The notes: generated from the sequence alone by a model not told the origin. A DNA stretch of 64,000 bases from CAYNJG01 sp965216885 (GCA_965216885.1 OZ244209.1:2790001-2854000), one strand, 5' to 3'; shown: positions 34,982 to 43,889, counted from the first letter of the stretch. Numbers and translations are program-made.

Positions 34982-35854
34982 TCAAGAGTTCAGACATTCA
35001 ATAAGTTGCGGTAGAGCAGTCACCACAATGTCCGCCTCGACACCGTGTACCCGCCCGTCGCTTTCGCGCAGACGGAGACTTCTGGCATCACCGGCGAACA
35101 GTGCCGTCCGGAATCCAACAGAAGCCGACGCCATCACGTCGTTGAGCATGTCGTTGCCGACGTACAGCACTTGCTCCGCAGAAATATCGCGCAAGGCGAA
35201 CTCCTCACGGGCCATTTCAAAAAGCTGCAAGCCGGGTTTTGCCATGCCATGCTCAAAAGAAAAGTACGTCAGTCGATCGACGAACCCCAGCTCATCGAGC
35301 GATTTACCCACCAATGCCGGAAAGAGCAGGGGGGTGAAGAACTGCGCATTGCTCACAATCCCCAGTACCCGACCCGACTGATGAAGAGCTTCCAGCGTCG
35401 GCAGGACGCCAGGCATCGGCCACGTGGGATTCACTCGCAGCTCATACTCGACAGCCATCCGCCGATAATCTGCCTGCTGATCGGACCAACCACACAGTTC
35501 ACGCATCGTCTGCCGCCACACTTCAACGATGTCCACTTCCGGATAGGGAATCCCCGCTGCACGTGATTCTTCATGCATCGCCAGAATCTGGGCCTGAAAG
35601 CACTCCACTCCCGCTTCGCCGCTGACATCGTCACCCGATTCCACCAGGGCAACGACATCCTGAAAAGCCTTCGCCCGGTGATCCCCCACGTTTGCACCCA
35701 CGTCTCCGCTGGCGCTGATCAGCAAAGTGCCGTAAATGTCAAAGAGTACGGCACGGATGTCGGGTAACGCGACGATCCGATCCGCAGCCTCTGTTGGGCG
35801 CGGCGCAAGCTCACGGCAGTATGCCCGGATGGCTTCCCGGAATTCAGGCTTCAT
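34982..35854 (-). CDS. HAD-superfamily hydrolase with DxYGT motif
   Basis: This 290-residue protein has HAD motif I as AVLFDIYGTLLISASG: the first Asp is present, but the second Asp of the usual DxDxT is Tyr. This DxYGT form is common in haloacid dehalogenase-like members. Motif II is around LGIVSNAQFFTPLL and motif IV near VLYVGNDMLNDVMAS. In this operon a phosphatase for glucosyl-3-phosphoglycerate is expected, and this gene is the only candidate. The Tyr makes that less certain. It overlaps the upstream glycosyltransferase by four bases (ATGA). Confidence 0.72.
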   Translation of the reverse strand: MKPEFREAIRAYCRELAPRPTEAADRIVALPDIRAVLFDIYGTLLISASGDVGANVGDHRAKAFQDVVALVESGDDVSGEAGVECFQAQILAMHEESRAAGIPYPEVDIVEVWRQTMRELCGWSDQQADYRRMAVEYELRVNPTWPMPGVLPTLEALHQSGRVLGIVSNAQFFTPLLFPALVGKSLDELGFVDRLTYFSFEHGMAKPGLQLFEMAREEFALRDISAEQVLYVGNDMLNDVMASASVGFRTALFAGDARSLRLRESDGRVHGVEADIVVTALPQLIECLNS

Positions 35855-37401
35855 GTTTCGAGGCGGATGGCAATCAGGTGACCTGGCTGAATAAAGCTTT
35901 CCAATACGCGGCGTGCGATGGCTGACGATCGCTGGACGTCACCTGGCGTACATTCCAGCAGTTGTCGGTAAATATCACCAAGTTGCCGTCCAATGACAGC
36001 CGGCGAGTATCGCTCGTCAATGATCCTGCGATTCGCCCCGGTGGCCAACTGACGCTGATCACCATCGATCGACAACACAGGATTCAACGTTCGTACTGCT
36101 TGCCTGAGTTCCGCCTCGCTGCAAACACGACGAACGATGAGTTGTTGCTGTTCCGAGTCTAACCGACCAAAGTCGATTGAGTCACCCGTAAAGCTGTCGG
36201 CGACGCGACGTTTAACCTGCGTCGAGCCTTCGGATTCCAGACCAAACTCGCCAAGCAATCCCAACAGCCAACCGGTGTACCGTTCCGTTAACGCGTCCAC
36301 ATCCACGGCGGGTTCCGGGATCAACAATTGCGGAGCGAGTCCGGGAAACCGTAATCCGTTTTCGCGGAAATCGACCGTGATGCCGGGCAAGTCGCGACCG
36401 AACAGCGGTCGATCTGCCATCGAAGCCTCCAGATACACAAGCCCAAATCCTTCCGTCACGCTGGTCGTGATGATGGCGTCGGCCACCGCATAGCTCTCCT
36501 CCAGCGAGAATGCCTCGGAGACATTGAACAGGACCGGCAGTTTCAGCTCGATAGCGAGTTCTCGCCATGCGTCGTAAGCCGCCAGCTCATCCGGGTTCAG
36601 CGGCGCCAAGGTGATGGCGAAAGTCGTCTTTTCAGAAAGCGCGGCCCATAACAGAAGTTCGCCGAGGTTCTTGCGCCGAATGCCTCGCACCGGATAGACC
36701 ACGTATCGGTGATCGGACGGCACCTGGTATTTTGATTCCAGTCGTTCCCGCAACGCAGCCACTTCCTCCGTCCCCGGCGGACGGAAGCCGGCGACAACCG
36801 GATTGGGAATCAGATGCAGTTCGGATTCGGGTATCCCCGACGACAACATGACCTCCCGGTCTCGCCCGTTGAGCGTCGCGTAGCGAAGATTCGGAGCTCG
36901 GGGATAAAGGTCCGCCTGCAATTCAGTCAACTCACCATAGATCGAGGAGAGACTGCGATAGTTGGCCGGCCGCAGATCCTCGGCAAAATCATGAATCTGC
37001 AACAGCAGCCGCCACCCCGATTCGGCAAGCTGACAGATCGCCGCCGGCACGTCGGCCCGCTTCCCCAGACTGTGATTGTGAAAATGCAGAATTGTCGAAG
37101 CGGGCTCTAGCCGCTCCGACTGTAACATCGCCTTCGTCTCGGAAAGAAAATTGCCCGCCGTTTGCGGAGCGAGACGATCATACTCCAGCGCCGGTACGGC
37201 GTGCATCGCAACGGGAAACGGCAGTTGCGAGGAGAGAGTTTCATCCCAATCTGCCTTGCGGCCTCCATAGGCCACCACAACACGGCGTGGACGAGTCTCA
37301 GGTGGCTGCTCCGCCAGCGAACGCAGGTGATTCTCAATCACCCGCGTCACGCCGCCGCGGTTCAGGTGAAAATGCAGTACGACCAGATCGTAATCAGCCA
37401 A
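35851..37401 (-). CDS. GT4-type glycosyltransferase, first gene of the glucosylglycerate operon
   Basis: The 516-residue protein starts with YDLVVLHFHLNRGGVTRVI, a common GT4 N terminus with a glycine-rich turn for the acceptor. It has HLIPNPVVAGF and 'RYVVYPVRGIRRKNLGELLL', then the donor site 'ADAIITTSVTEGFGLVYLEA'. The C-terminal 130 residues form an additional helical part. It begins the five-gene operon (overlap of four bases with the HAD gene). The donor and acceptor are unknown; with a second GT4 downstream, synthesis of an extended glucosylglycerate is plausible. Confidence 0.78.
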   Translation of the reverse strand: MADYDLVVLHFHLNRGGVTRVIENHLRSLAEQPPETRPRRVVVAYGGRKADWDETLSSQLPFPVAMHAVPALEYDRLAPQTAGNFLSETKAMLQSERLEPASTILHFHNHSLGKRADVPAAICQLAESGWRLLLQIHDFAEDLRPANYRSLSSIYGELTELQADLYPRAPNLRYATLNGRDREVMLSSGIPESELHLIPNPVVAGFRPPGTEEVAALRERLESKYQVPSDHRYVVYPVRGIRRKNLGELLLWAALSEKTTFAITLAPLNPDELAAYDAWRELAIELKLPVLFNVSEAFSLEESYAVADAIITTSVTEGFGLVYLEASMADRPLFGRDLPGITVDFRENGLRFPGLAPQLLIPEPAVDVDALTERYTGWLLGLLGEFGLESEGSTQVKRRVADSFTGDSIDFGRLDSEQQQLIVRRVCSEAELRQAVRTLNPVLSIDGDQRQLATGANRRIIDERYSPAVIGRQLGDIYRQLLECTPGDVQRSSAIARRVLESFIQPGHLIAIRLET

Positions 37402-37429
37402 CGCGACTCCCTTCGGCGACTGAGTTTAC

Positions 37430-38767
37430 CTAGCGACGGTTTCGACGAACGAAGCCGAGGATGAACGGCACGCAGACCAGCAAGAGCGAACTTCCACCGG
37501 GTTCAGGAACCGATGCTGCCGCTTCTCTCATCGACCCAAAGTTGGCACTCAGGTCAAGAAAGTCGGGAAATTCAACGATACCGTCTCCATTGAAGTCGCC
37601 TTCCGCCCAGCCACCTTCGGTGCCAAACGCACCGGACAATGCGAGGAAGTCGGGAAATTCGACGACGCCGTTGAGGTCCGCATCTCCGCGGAAAGTCTGA
37701 GCCAGATCCGAAACCCAGAAGTCACGGTCGGCACCGGATACTTCACCGTCGCCGTTGACATCGAAGGACAGGTCCGCCATGCCAACCGCCGACGAAAGCA
37801 AGTCGATGTCCGCCGCCGTCAGCTCGCCGTCCGCATCGAAGTCGCCCGCGATTCCGACGGGGCCTGATTCCGGAGCAATAACGTGAATCCCAATTCCGAA
37901 GCCCGTCAGGTCGTCTGGATGGTGCTCCGTGCTCAGCGTGTTGTCACTGAGGACAAACAGATTACCGATCTGCGGAACGCCATTCAGAATCGAACCGTGA
38001 CTGTGGAGTTCAAAGCTGCCGCCGGCAACCGTGTCGGTTTGCTCATCCATTTGGCCACTGCTGTAGATGGGATAGATGACCTCACGATCGGGATCAAGCG
38101 GATGGCGTCCGACGCCCAAGGCCTCAGGAAGCAGGACTTCGTAGCCGGAAGTAATCGGTCCGTCCTCATCCTCAAACCAGAAATAGGTGTTCACGTAGTT
38201 GCCGCCTTCGCTGATGACTTCATCAAAGGGCAGGCCAACGTGGGCATCCGGTAACGCGTTGGGGTACTGAATGCCGGTAACGGAGAATCCCCAGAAATCC
38301 TCATCGTCCGACGCCGGGTACGAGTTGTCCGACGTTCGCAAACTGTATTCCATGAGTTCGCCGGCCATCGACCACGTGCCCAATTCAGCGAGCACATTTG
38401 TTCCGGCGTTAAAGGCCGTGATCGTGACGTCATCGGCGACGCCATCAAAGGGAACCACCGTAGGCGTGATCGTCACGTCGCCAAGATCCTGCGGACCCGC
38501 GTTGAACGTGACCGTGCCCGGGGCGACACCCGAATCGGTCACCATGCATACTTCTGCGGACGCGACATCGTCTCCAAGTGGCCCGCCGTCGGCGCGACAC
38601 TCACTGCCATCGACGTCAATCAGGCGAACGGTTCCGATTGAAGTCGGAAGGTTGTAGGTCGAAACCTGAAACGATGTTCCGTCGAGCGCCGACTGCCCTA
38701 GAACAGCAGACGAACATGACCATACACAAACGCAACCAAGGAGCAGATATCGCGTAATTTTGTCCAT
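37430..38767 (-). CDS. PEP-CTERM protein with dockerin-like repeats
   Basis: A 445-residue secreted protein with signal peptide (YLLLGCVCVWSCSSAVLG). The first two thirds are beta-rich and contain no family I recognise. The C-terminal third holds dockerin-like calcium motifs (FDADGELTAADIDLLSSA, FDVNGDGEVSGADRDFW, GDADLNGVVEFPDFLALS, GDFNGDGIVEFPDFLDLS). The tail is VPEPGG followed by a hydrophobic helix and RRNRR, a PEP-CTERM signal for exosortase. It lies 28 bases upstream, in transcription order before nothing obvious; its stop is close to the start of the first operon gene at 37401, so read-through into the glycosyltransferase operon is possible. Confidence 0.85.
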   Translation of the reverse strand: MDKITRYLLLGCVCVWSCSSAVLGQSALDGTSFQVSTYNLPTSIGTVRLIDVDGSECRADGGPLGDDVASAEVCMVTDSGVAPGTVTFNAGPQDLGDVTITPTVVPFDGVADDVTITAFNAGTNVLAELGTWSMAGELMEYSLRTSDNSYPASDDEDFWGFSVTGIQYPNALPDAHVGLPFDEVISEGGNYVNTYFWFEDEDGPITSGYEVLLPEALGVGRHPLDPDREVIYPIYSSGQMDEQTDTVAGGSFELHSHGSILNGVPQIGNLFVLSDNTLSTEHHPDDLTGFGIGIHVIAPESGPVGIAGDFDADGELTAADIDLLSSAVGMADLSFDVNGDGEVSGADRDFWVSDLAQTFRGDADLNGVVEFPDFLALSGAFGTEGGWAEGDFNGDGIVEFPDFLDLSANFGSMREAAASVPEPGGSSLLLVCVPFILGFVRRNRR

Positions 38768-38848
38768 TGTCAGGCCTTATCATGATGCGAAGCGGGGAGA
38801 ACCTTCAATCCGCAATATAGTCACGACCGGCATGAATTAAAACTTGTT

Positions 38849-38864
38849 GGCAAGAACTCTTGCC
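38849..38864. promoter_or_regulatory. Perfect 16-base palindrome in a divergent intergenic region
   Basis: GGCAAG, loop AACT, CTTGCC lies between the divergently oriented PEP-CTERM gene (start 38767) and the prenyltransferase-fold gene (start 38983). Its position fits an operator shared by both promoters. A chance hairpin cannot be excluded; the site is not matched to a known regulator. Confidence 0.25.
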
Positions 38865-38982
38865 TTCCACGCAGTCCGTTTTAGGGGCTTTGGTTGCGAT
38901 TTCTTGCTGTGTCACGACCCGAGCGTTACATTGAAATAAGGGCAACTCCGGAACTTGTCCTCCCGTCTTAGTGAGAATTCGT

Positions 38983-40782
38983 ATGGCAAGTTCGCCGGCC
39001 AATCCTGGCCCTGACGCCGCTGAGAGTCCAACCTCACACGAGGGGCATACGCTGCCCGGCGACTCTGCCCGGCCCGATGGCACGGACTGGGTAAAGATTC
39101 GCGCAAATCTGAATGCCCCGGCTGACTACGCCCCGGCATCCCCATCAGCTGGACCGCTCGAGCACTCGGGTCCGGCCGTCACTTCAAGTCCCCAGTCCCC
39201 AGCGAGCCTTCCGGCTCCCGTGGTAGCCCCCAAGAAGGCCGTCACCTCATCAACGCCGCCCGCGCTTCCCGGGACGATTGCTGGAACACCCTCGACGCAG
39301 GCAATCCATACGGAATCGGGCGTTCGAATCGACCTGGAAGACGACGATGAAGAACAAGAGGAAGACCACCTTGCCGTTGCCCTGACCGCGTCTCCTCCAT
39401 GGCTCATCAGTCTCGCCGTCCACATGGTGCTTATCGTCGTGCTCGGGCTACTCGCGTTGTCGAGCGCGCTCATCCCGCCGATCAATTTGGAAGCGACGTT
39501 CTCCGAGTCCCTGGGGGAACAGTTGGAAGAAGAAACGTTCGACATGGCCGACACCAGCCTCGACGAAGAGGCGGTGGAGACACCTTCCGACATGCTCGCT
39601 GCCGACGACCCGCTCGCCAGCCCCCACAACGTGGCGCTGGAACTGCCAAATCAGCTCATGGCATCTTCCACGTTTGAGGCACCCAGCATTGGTCTCGCGC
39701 TCAGTGGTCGAGAACAGGGCATGAAGGAAACGCTGCTTCTGGCGTACGGTGGCAGCAAGGATACCGAACAAGCAGTCGCCGACGCGTTGGCATGGCTGAA
39801 AAAAGTGCAGACCCGCGACGGCTCGTGGCGACTGGACGGCCCCTTCAAAGACGGATCGCCCCTGCGTAACCCGGTTGCCGCATCGGCGATGGCGTTGCTC
39901 GCATTTCAGGGTGCGGGATTCACACATCAGTCACCGCGAAACATGTTAACTGCCAACGGTGAAAAGCAGCTTGTCGACTACAGCCGTGTGGTGCGTCGCG
40001 GCTGGGAGCAGATGCTGGACTTCCAGGACGACGACGGCAATTTCTGGCGTCGAGGTGGCGTCGACCATCCACACCACAAGCTCTACAGTCACGCGCAGGC
40101 GACAATCGCCATCTGCGAACTCTATGGCATGACCAAGGACAAGAAGTTCCGGGCTCCGGCGCAGCGAGCGGTGAACTACTGTTGCGAAATCCAGGATGAC
40201 GACGGCGTCTCACCGGACGGCGGCTGGAAGTACGACCCACACCATGACAGCGATCTTTCGGTCACTGGCTGGTTTGTGATGGCGCTGCAGAGCGCCCGGA
40301 TGGCGGGACTGGATGTTCCCAGCGATGTCTTCCTCAAGGTTTCCAAATTTCTGGATTCCGTCACCGATGAGGGCTCCTACTACGCATACATGCCGGGATA
40401 CGCCAGCAAGCCGGCACTGACCGCCGAGGGACTTCTGTGCCGTCAGTACCTTGGCTGGAAACGTGACGACCCTCGATTGCTTGAAGGGGTGGAATACCTC
40501 GCCGAGAACCCGATCGACTGGAGCGACACGAATACGTACTACTGGTACTACGCCACACAGGTAATGCACCACATGGAAGGCGATCTGTGGTTCGACTGGA
40601 ACCAGGTGATGGCCCAGAAAATCCCGTCCAAACAGGAACGATCCGGTCCGGAAAAGGGCAGTTGGTCACCGGCGGGTGACACGTGGGCGCAGAGCGGCGG
40701 AAGGCTCTACCAAACGTGCCTCTGCACGTACATGCTGGAAGTCTACTATCGGCACCTGCCGATCTATTCGAAGGCGTTCTGA
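38983..40782 (+). CDS. Membrane-anchored prenyltransferase/squalene-oxidase-repeat protein
   Basis: From the ATG at 38983 the protein is 599 residues (a GTG at 38971 is also in frame). The first 130 residues are a Pro/Ala/Ser-rich, probably disordered cytoplasmic part that ends in an acidic run (LEDDDEEQEEDHLAVAL). One membrane helix follows (LAVHMVLIVVLGLLALSSAL). The rest, from about residue 250, is an alpha/alpha barrel with 'DALAWLKKVQTRDGSWRLDG', 'QAT IAICELYGMT'-type repeats and GGWKYDPHHDSDLSVTGWF, as in terpene cyclase or prenyltransferase beta folds. The DxDD cyclase motif is not seen, so it is more likely a binding protein than a cyclase. Common in planctomycetes. Confidence 0.82.
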   Translation: MASSPANPGPDAAESPTSHEGHTLPGDSARPDGTDWVKIRANLNAPADYAPASPSAGPLEHSGPAVTSSPQSPASLPAPVVAPKKAVTSSTPPALPGTIAGTPSTQAIHTESGVRIDLEDDDEEQEEDHLAVALTASPPWLISLAVHMVLIVVLGLLALSSALIPPINLEATFSESLGEQLEEETFDMADTSLDEEAVETPSDMLAADDPLASPHNVALELPNQLMASSTFEAPSIGLALSGREQGMKETLLLAYGGSKDTEQAVADALAWLKKVQTRDGSWRLDGPFKDGSPLRNPVAASAMALLAFQGAGFTHQSPRNMLTANGEKQLVDYSRVVRRGWEQMLDFQDDDGNFWRRGGVDHPHHKLYSHAQATIAICELYGMTKDKKFRAPAQRAVNYCCEIQDDDGVSPDGGWKYDPHHDSDLSVTGWFVMALQSARMAGLDVPSDVFLKVSKFLDSVTDEGSYYAYMPGYASKPALTAEGLLCRQYLGWKRDDPRLLEGVEYLAENPIDWSDTNTYYWYYATQVMHHMEGDLWFDWNQVMAQKIPSKQERSGPEKGSWSPAGDTWAQSGGRLYQTCLCTYMLEVYYRHLPIYSKAF

Positions 40783-40815
40783 TCCAGGCCGTTCTGACCG
40801 AAGCCGTTCTGATTG
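40771..40815 (+). repeat. 15-base tandem repeat, three copies, over the stop codon
   Basis: AAGGCGTTCTGATCC, AGGCCGTTCTGACCG and AAGCCGTTCTGATTG are consecutive imperfect copies. Each contains a TGA in the same frame. The first TGA (40780-40782) ends the preceding gene, so two further in-frame stop codons follow it. The copies agree at 11 or more of 15 positions. It reads as a recent slippage duplication. Confidence 0.75.
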
Positions 40816-40824
40816 CGAACGGGC

Positions 40825-42213
40825 CTATCGCGTGAACATCTTCATCGCTTGATAGGCCTGCAATCGATTGGGGAATGGGCGAATAAAGAACCGGTACTTC
40901 ACCTGTTCCTGAGGCGGCACCCTCTTCATCATGTCACGCTTCGCCTTCTTGTGGTCCAGTGAGGTCGTGATTGACGCCATCCGGCGTTTTCCATTGGTCG
41001 CCGTGATCAGAAAATAGGGTTGGTTCGCCACGGGATCCGAATACGGCAGCTCGCGAACGTGCTTCAGCATCTCGCGTTCGATCTTCGCGAAATCATGGCC
41101 GAAGTGTTTGATGAACTGTTCCGTAGGATCATTCGGGATTTCCAACGGCGCAAGCTCGCTGACGTCTCGAAGGTACGCAAAGAGTTCCGACTTTCGCTTG
41201 GTAGCAAAGTAGTGTGTCAGTGCCCAGGATATCGCATACTCCGTCGAATTCAGCGCTTCGGCGGCAACGATCCTGCGGACGATACTGCCATTCCCAAGCC
41301 CCGCCTGTTCGCGGAGGTAGGCGAAGAGCTCGCGCATCCGAAGATCGTTTGGCTTGCCCACCCCCGACCACTTTGCACGCGACGTCGACGTGGGAGCAAA
41401 GTACTCAGCCAGCCCTTCGCTAATCCAGATCGGCCAGTCGGAAAGCCGTTTTTGAATGCCAATGTTGTGCAGAATCTGATGAACGCCCTCGTGCGCAATG
41501 GTGGACGTCGACTGCATGGCAGCAATCAACGGCGCGTCTTTCGCAACGTCCGAATACTGGTACATGTACACGCGATTGTTCACCGTGTTGTAGTACGCCA
41601 GTAATGACTCGGGCATTGCACGATAACGGAGGAACTCCTTCTTCGTCCTAAACATCACGATCACCATTCGTGTATCCGGATCCTTCACCGGCAGCTTCTG
41701 ACGCCGGAAATACTTCAAAAGCATCGGATACATGGTTTCAAGAATCGCCATCTTGCGTTTGCAGAAATCATCTGTCGTGTTGTAAACGCTGATGTAGTGT
41801 CGCGTGGCCCGCGTCTTGAATCCCTTGAACTGTGTCTTGAGTTCAGCCGCAAGATCGTCTTTGTCCAGTGCCTCAAAGGGGCGATCCGTCTCGGTCGTCG
41901 TGCGTTTCGGAACACTACGCAACGCTCCGTCGGGCATCGTGACGACATACATGCCACCGATTTCCAGGTAGACCTTCCCGACAACCGGCTTGCCTGAACC
42001 GGGAGCAACCGAACCGCTCACGCCATCGCCGACTTCCGGCAATTCCGTTGACGACACAATCACATTGCGACCCTGCACCTCAAAAGCCTGGCGGTCGCGG
42101 GGAATCCGCAAGCCGAGGTCCTCCGGGTTCGCGAGCGGTTGGGGAAGCTGAGCGCAGCAATCCTCGCCAAAAACCATGAGCAGCGACGCCAACATCACGA
42201 TCCGCAACCACAT
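40825..42213 (-). CDS. Secreted DUF1570 putative metallopeptidase
   Basis: From the ATG at 42213 the product is 462 residues, with a signal peptide (LRIVMLASLLMVFG). It contains TIAHEGVHQILHNIG at about residues 239-253, the HExxH zinc motif of DUF1570 proteins (His 241, Glu 242, His 245), followed by WISEGLAEYFAPT, which supplies the third Glu ligand (gluzincin pattern). Thus it is probably a secreted or periplasmic metallopeptidase, substrate unknown. An N-terminal beta region (residues 50-110) precedes the catalytic part. Nothing obvious in the neighbouring genes hints at a target. Confidence 0.78.
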   Translation of the reverse strand: MWLRIVMLASLLMVFGEDCCAQLPQPLANPEDLGLRIPRDRQAFEVQGRNVIVSSTELPEVGDGVSGSVAPGSGKPVVGKVYLEIGGMYVVTMPDGALRSVPKRTTTETDRPFEALDKDDLAAELKTQFKGFKTRATRHYISVYNTTDDFCKRKMAILETMYPMLLKYFRRQKLPVKDPDTRMVIVMFRTKKEFLRYRAMPESLLAYYNTVNNRVYMYQYSDVAKDAPLIAAMQSTSTIAHEGVHQILHNIGIQKRLSDWPIWISEGLAEYFAPTSTSRAKWSGVGKPNDLRMRELFAYLREQAGLGNGSIVRRIVAAEALNSTEYAISWALTHYFATKRKSELFAYLRDVSELAPLEIPNDPTEQFIKHFGHDFAKIEREMLKHVRELPYSDPVANQPYFLITATNGKRRMASITTSLDHKKAKRDMMKRVPPQEQVKYRFFIRPFPNRLQAYQAMKMFTR

Positions 42214-42499
42214 ACGTGTTACTCCGCCTCTATTCGCAAACCAGTACCGCACGACTTTCAATTATGCCTTATTGGCCGATTTTTGCACGAAACATCACGA
42301 TCCGAGCGATCTACCGCACTTTCAGGCCATTTGGATCCCTACAAAACCACCCATGACAGCTCCGGATCTAGCGGTTACTCAAGCACAATTGAGCGAGATA
42401 GGGGCATCATCCGCAGGCGCAACCGAAGGTTCCGGGTGATTATCGAGAACTGAGCTAGGTTTCAAGTAAAGCCACCCCGTAAACCCAGCAAGATTCGAA

Positions 42500-42652
42500 A
42501 TGGTCACAACCTGTATTGTCGCCTGCTTTACGGCCCTTTGCATGTGCTTTCTGGTGTCCCTCCTTGAAGACTTCGTCATTCCACGAAGCCGCAACAAGGA
42601 CTACCGAGGCAGCGTTTCATCCAACGGGGATCAGCCGACGGACGGAAACTAA
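42500..42652 (+). CDS. Small 50-residue single-helix membrane protein
   Basis: An ATG at 42500 opens a 50-codon frame closed by TAA at 42650-42652. The product has a hydrophobic N-terminal helix (MVTTCIVACFTALCMCFLVS) and then a polar tail (LLEDFVIPRSRNKDYRGS). It stops five bases before the ATG of the next gene (42658), as in an operon. No clear Shine-Dalgarno sequence is seen. Evidence for coding is the compact operon spacing and the membrane-protein-like composition. Confidence 0.5.
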   Translation: MVTTCIVACFTALCMCFLVSLLEDFVIPRSRNKDYRGSVSSNGDQPTDGN

Positions 42653-42657
42653 TTCCG

Positions 42658-43125
42658 ATGAATGTCGCCAATCCTTATGCCACTCCCGCACTTGCGGACG
42701 AGCAACAACCGGACGGTAGGCTGGAAAGAGCCACGTCGCTTGGATTGACGCTGATTGGATTCACACTCTCCACGGTCGCCTCGATCGGTGCTCTGCTGAA
42801 ACTGAGCTTTGCCGTTCGTCCGGTCGAATGGTGGGAGCCGCAATTCATCCAGGGCGTCACCAGCAGTAACCTGGGTATTGGTGCATTTGCCGTTGCGTCC
42901 TGGTTATTGCTGGCCCTCATGAGCAACGTCGACGCGTTCACCGACAGGAGCCGGGTGGTCTTCAGTAAAGCGTTGATTCTGATCGCAATCGTTGCCATGC
43001 TGGCTCGCCTCGTGAGTGAGCCGGCGGATTTCTGGACTCCCAGCCTGCCATCCTACCTGCTGACATTTGCGGCAGCCGTGGCAATGACTATGGTGTTGTA
43101 TCGCATCCAACCGCCTTGCTCGTAG
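42658..43125 (+). CDS. Four-helix membrane protein of unknown function
   Basis: A 155-residue protein with four hydrophobic segments: LGLTLIGFTLSTVASIGALL, LGIGAFAVASWLLLALM, ALILIAIVAMLARLV and LPSYLLTFAAAVAMTMVLY. The N terminus (MNVANPYATPALADEQQ) resembles the 'NPYxxP' start common in small planctomycete membrane proteins. No named domain. It is 86 bases before the start of the HAD gene. Confidence 0.7.
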   Translation: MNVANPYATPALADEQQPDGRLERATSLGLTLIGFTLSTVASIGALLKLSFAVRPVEWWEPQFIQGVTSSNLGIGAFAVASWLLLALMSNVDAFTDRSRVVFSKALILIAIVAMLARLVSEPADFWTPSLPSYLLTFAAAVAMTMVLYRIQPPCS

Positions 43126-43211
43126 ACCTTCGCGGATTCTTCCCGGGTCCTTCGCGGGCGATTGATGGATGCCAACGAAATGCCGTTCTCCATCACCCCC
43201 GTGGCACACCA

Positions 43212-43880
43212 ATGAACTTCCCGACCATCAAGGCAATCTGCTTCGACATGGATGGCCTGCTGTTTAATACCGAAGACCTTTTCGATGAAGTAGGGCACGA
43301 GCTTTTGCGTCGCCGCAACCACCAGCTCGATCTGGAGCTGGTACGAAGAATGATGGGCCAACAGGCTGACGTCGCACTGCAACTCTTCATCGATCACTAC
43401 AGCCTTGACGACTCTGTCGACGACCTGAAACGGGAAACCGACGAAATCTTCGATCGGCTGCTGCCGGAAAAACTCGCGCCCATGGCTGGTGCCGAAGAAT
43501 TGCTCCAGCGTCTGACGCAAGACGAATCTCATCCCATGGCGTTAACAACCAGCAGCAGCGCCCCGTCGGTCGACAGGATCATGAGCATTTGTGATCTCAG
43601 CGGACATTTCGGATTTCGTTTGACGGCCGAGGATATATCACAAGGCAAACCCCACCCGGAGATCTACCTGACGGCGGCGGAGAAGTTCGGCGTCTCACCG
43701 CAAGAAATGCTGGTCTTCGAAGACAGCGAAAACGGATGTCGGTCCGGCGTCGCGGCAGGCGCGCACGTCATTGCGATCCCCAGTAAACATGGGCAGCTGC
43801 ACAATTACGAAGGCAGCCTGTTCGTCGCCGAAAGCCTGTTGGACGACCGCATTGGCCAAATCGTTGGGCAATCCAGCTAG
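43212..43880 (+). CDS. Beta-phosphoglucomutase-like HAD hydrolase
   Basis: A 222-residue protein with the complete HAD motifs: KAICFDMDGLLFNTED (DxD nucleophile and acid), MALTTSSSAPSVDRI (motif II), KPHPEIYLTAAEKFG (motif III) and LVFEDSENGCRSGVAAG (motif IV). This is the pattern of HAD-IA phosphatases and beta-phosphoglucomutases. The substrate is not known. The ATG at 43212 is chosen over a TTG at 43116 because the family starts directly before motif I. Confidence 0.85.
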   Translation: MNFPTIKAICFDMDGLLFNTEDLFDEVGHELLRRRNHQLDLELVRRMMGQQADVALQLFIDHYSLDDSVDDLKRETDEIFDRLLPEKLAPMAGAEELLQRLTQDESHPMALTTSSSAPSVDRIMSICDLSGHFGFRLTAEDISQGKPHPEIYLTAAEKFGVSPQEMLVFEDSENGCRSGVAAGAHVIAIPSKHGQLHNYEGSLFVAESLLDDRIGQIVGQSS

Positions 43881-43889
43881 GGCAACGGT

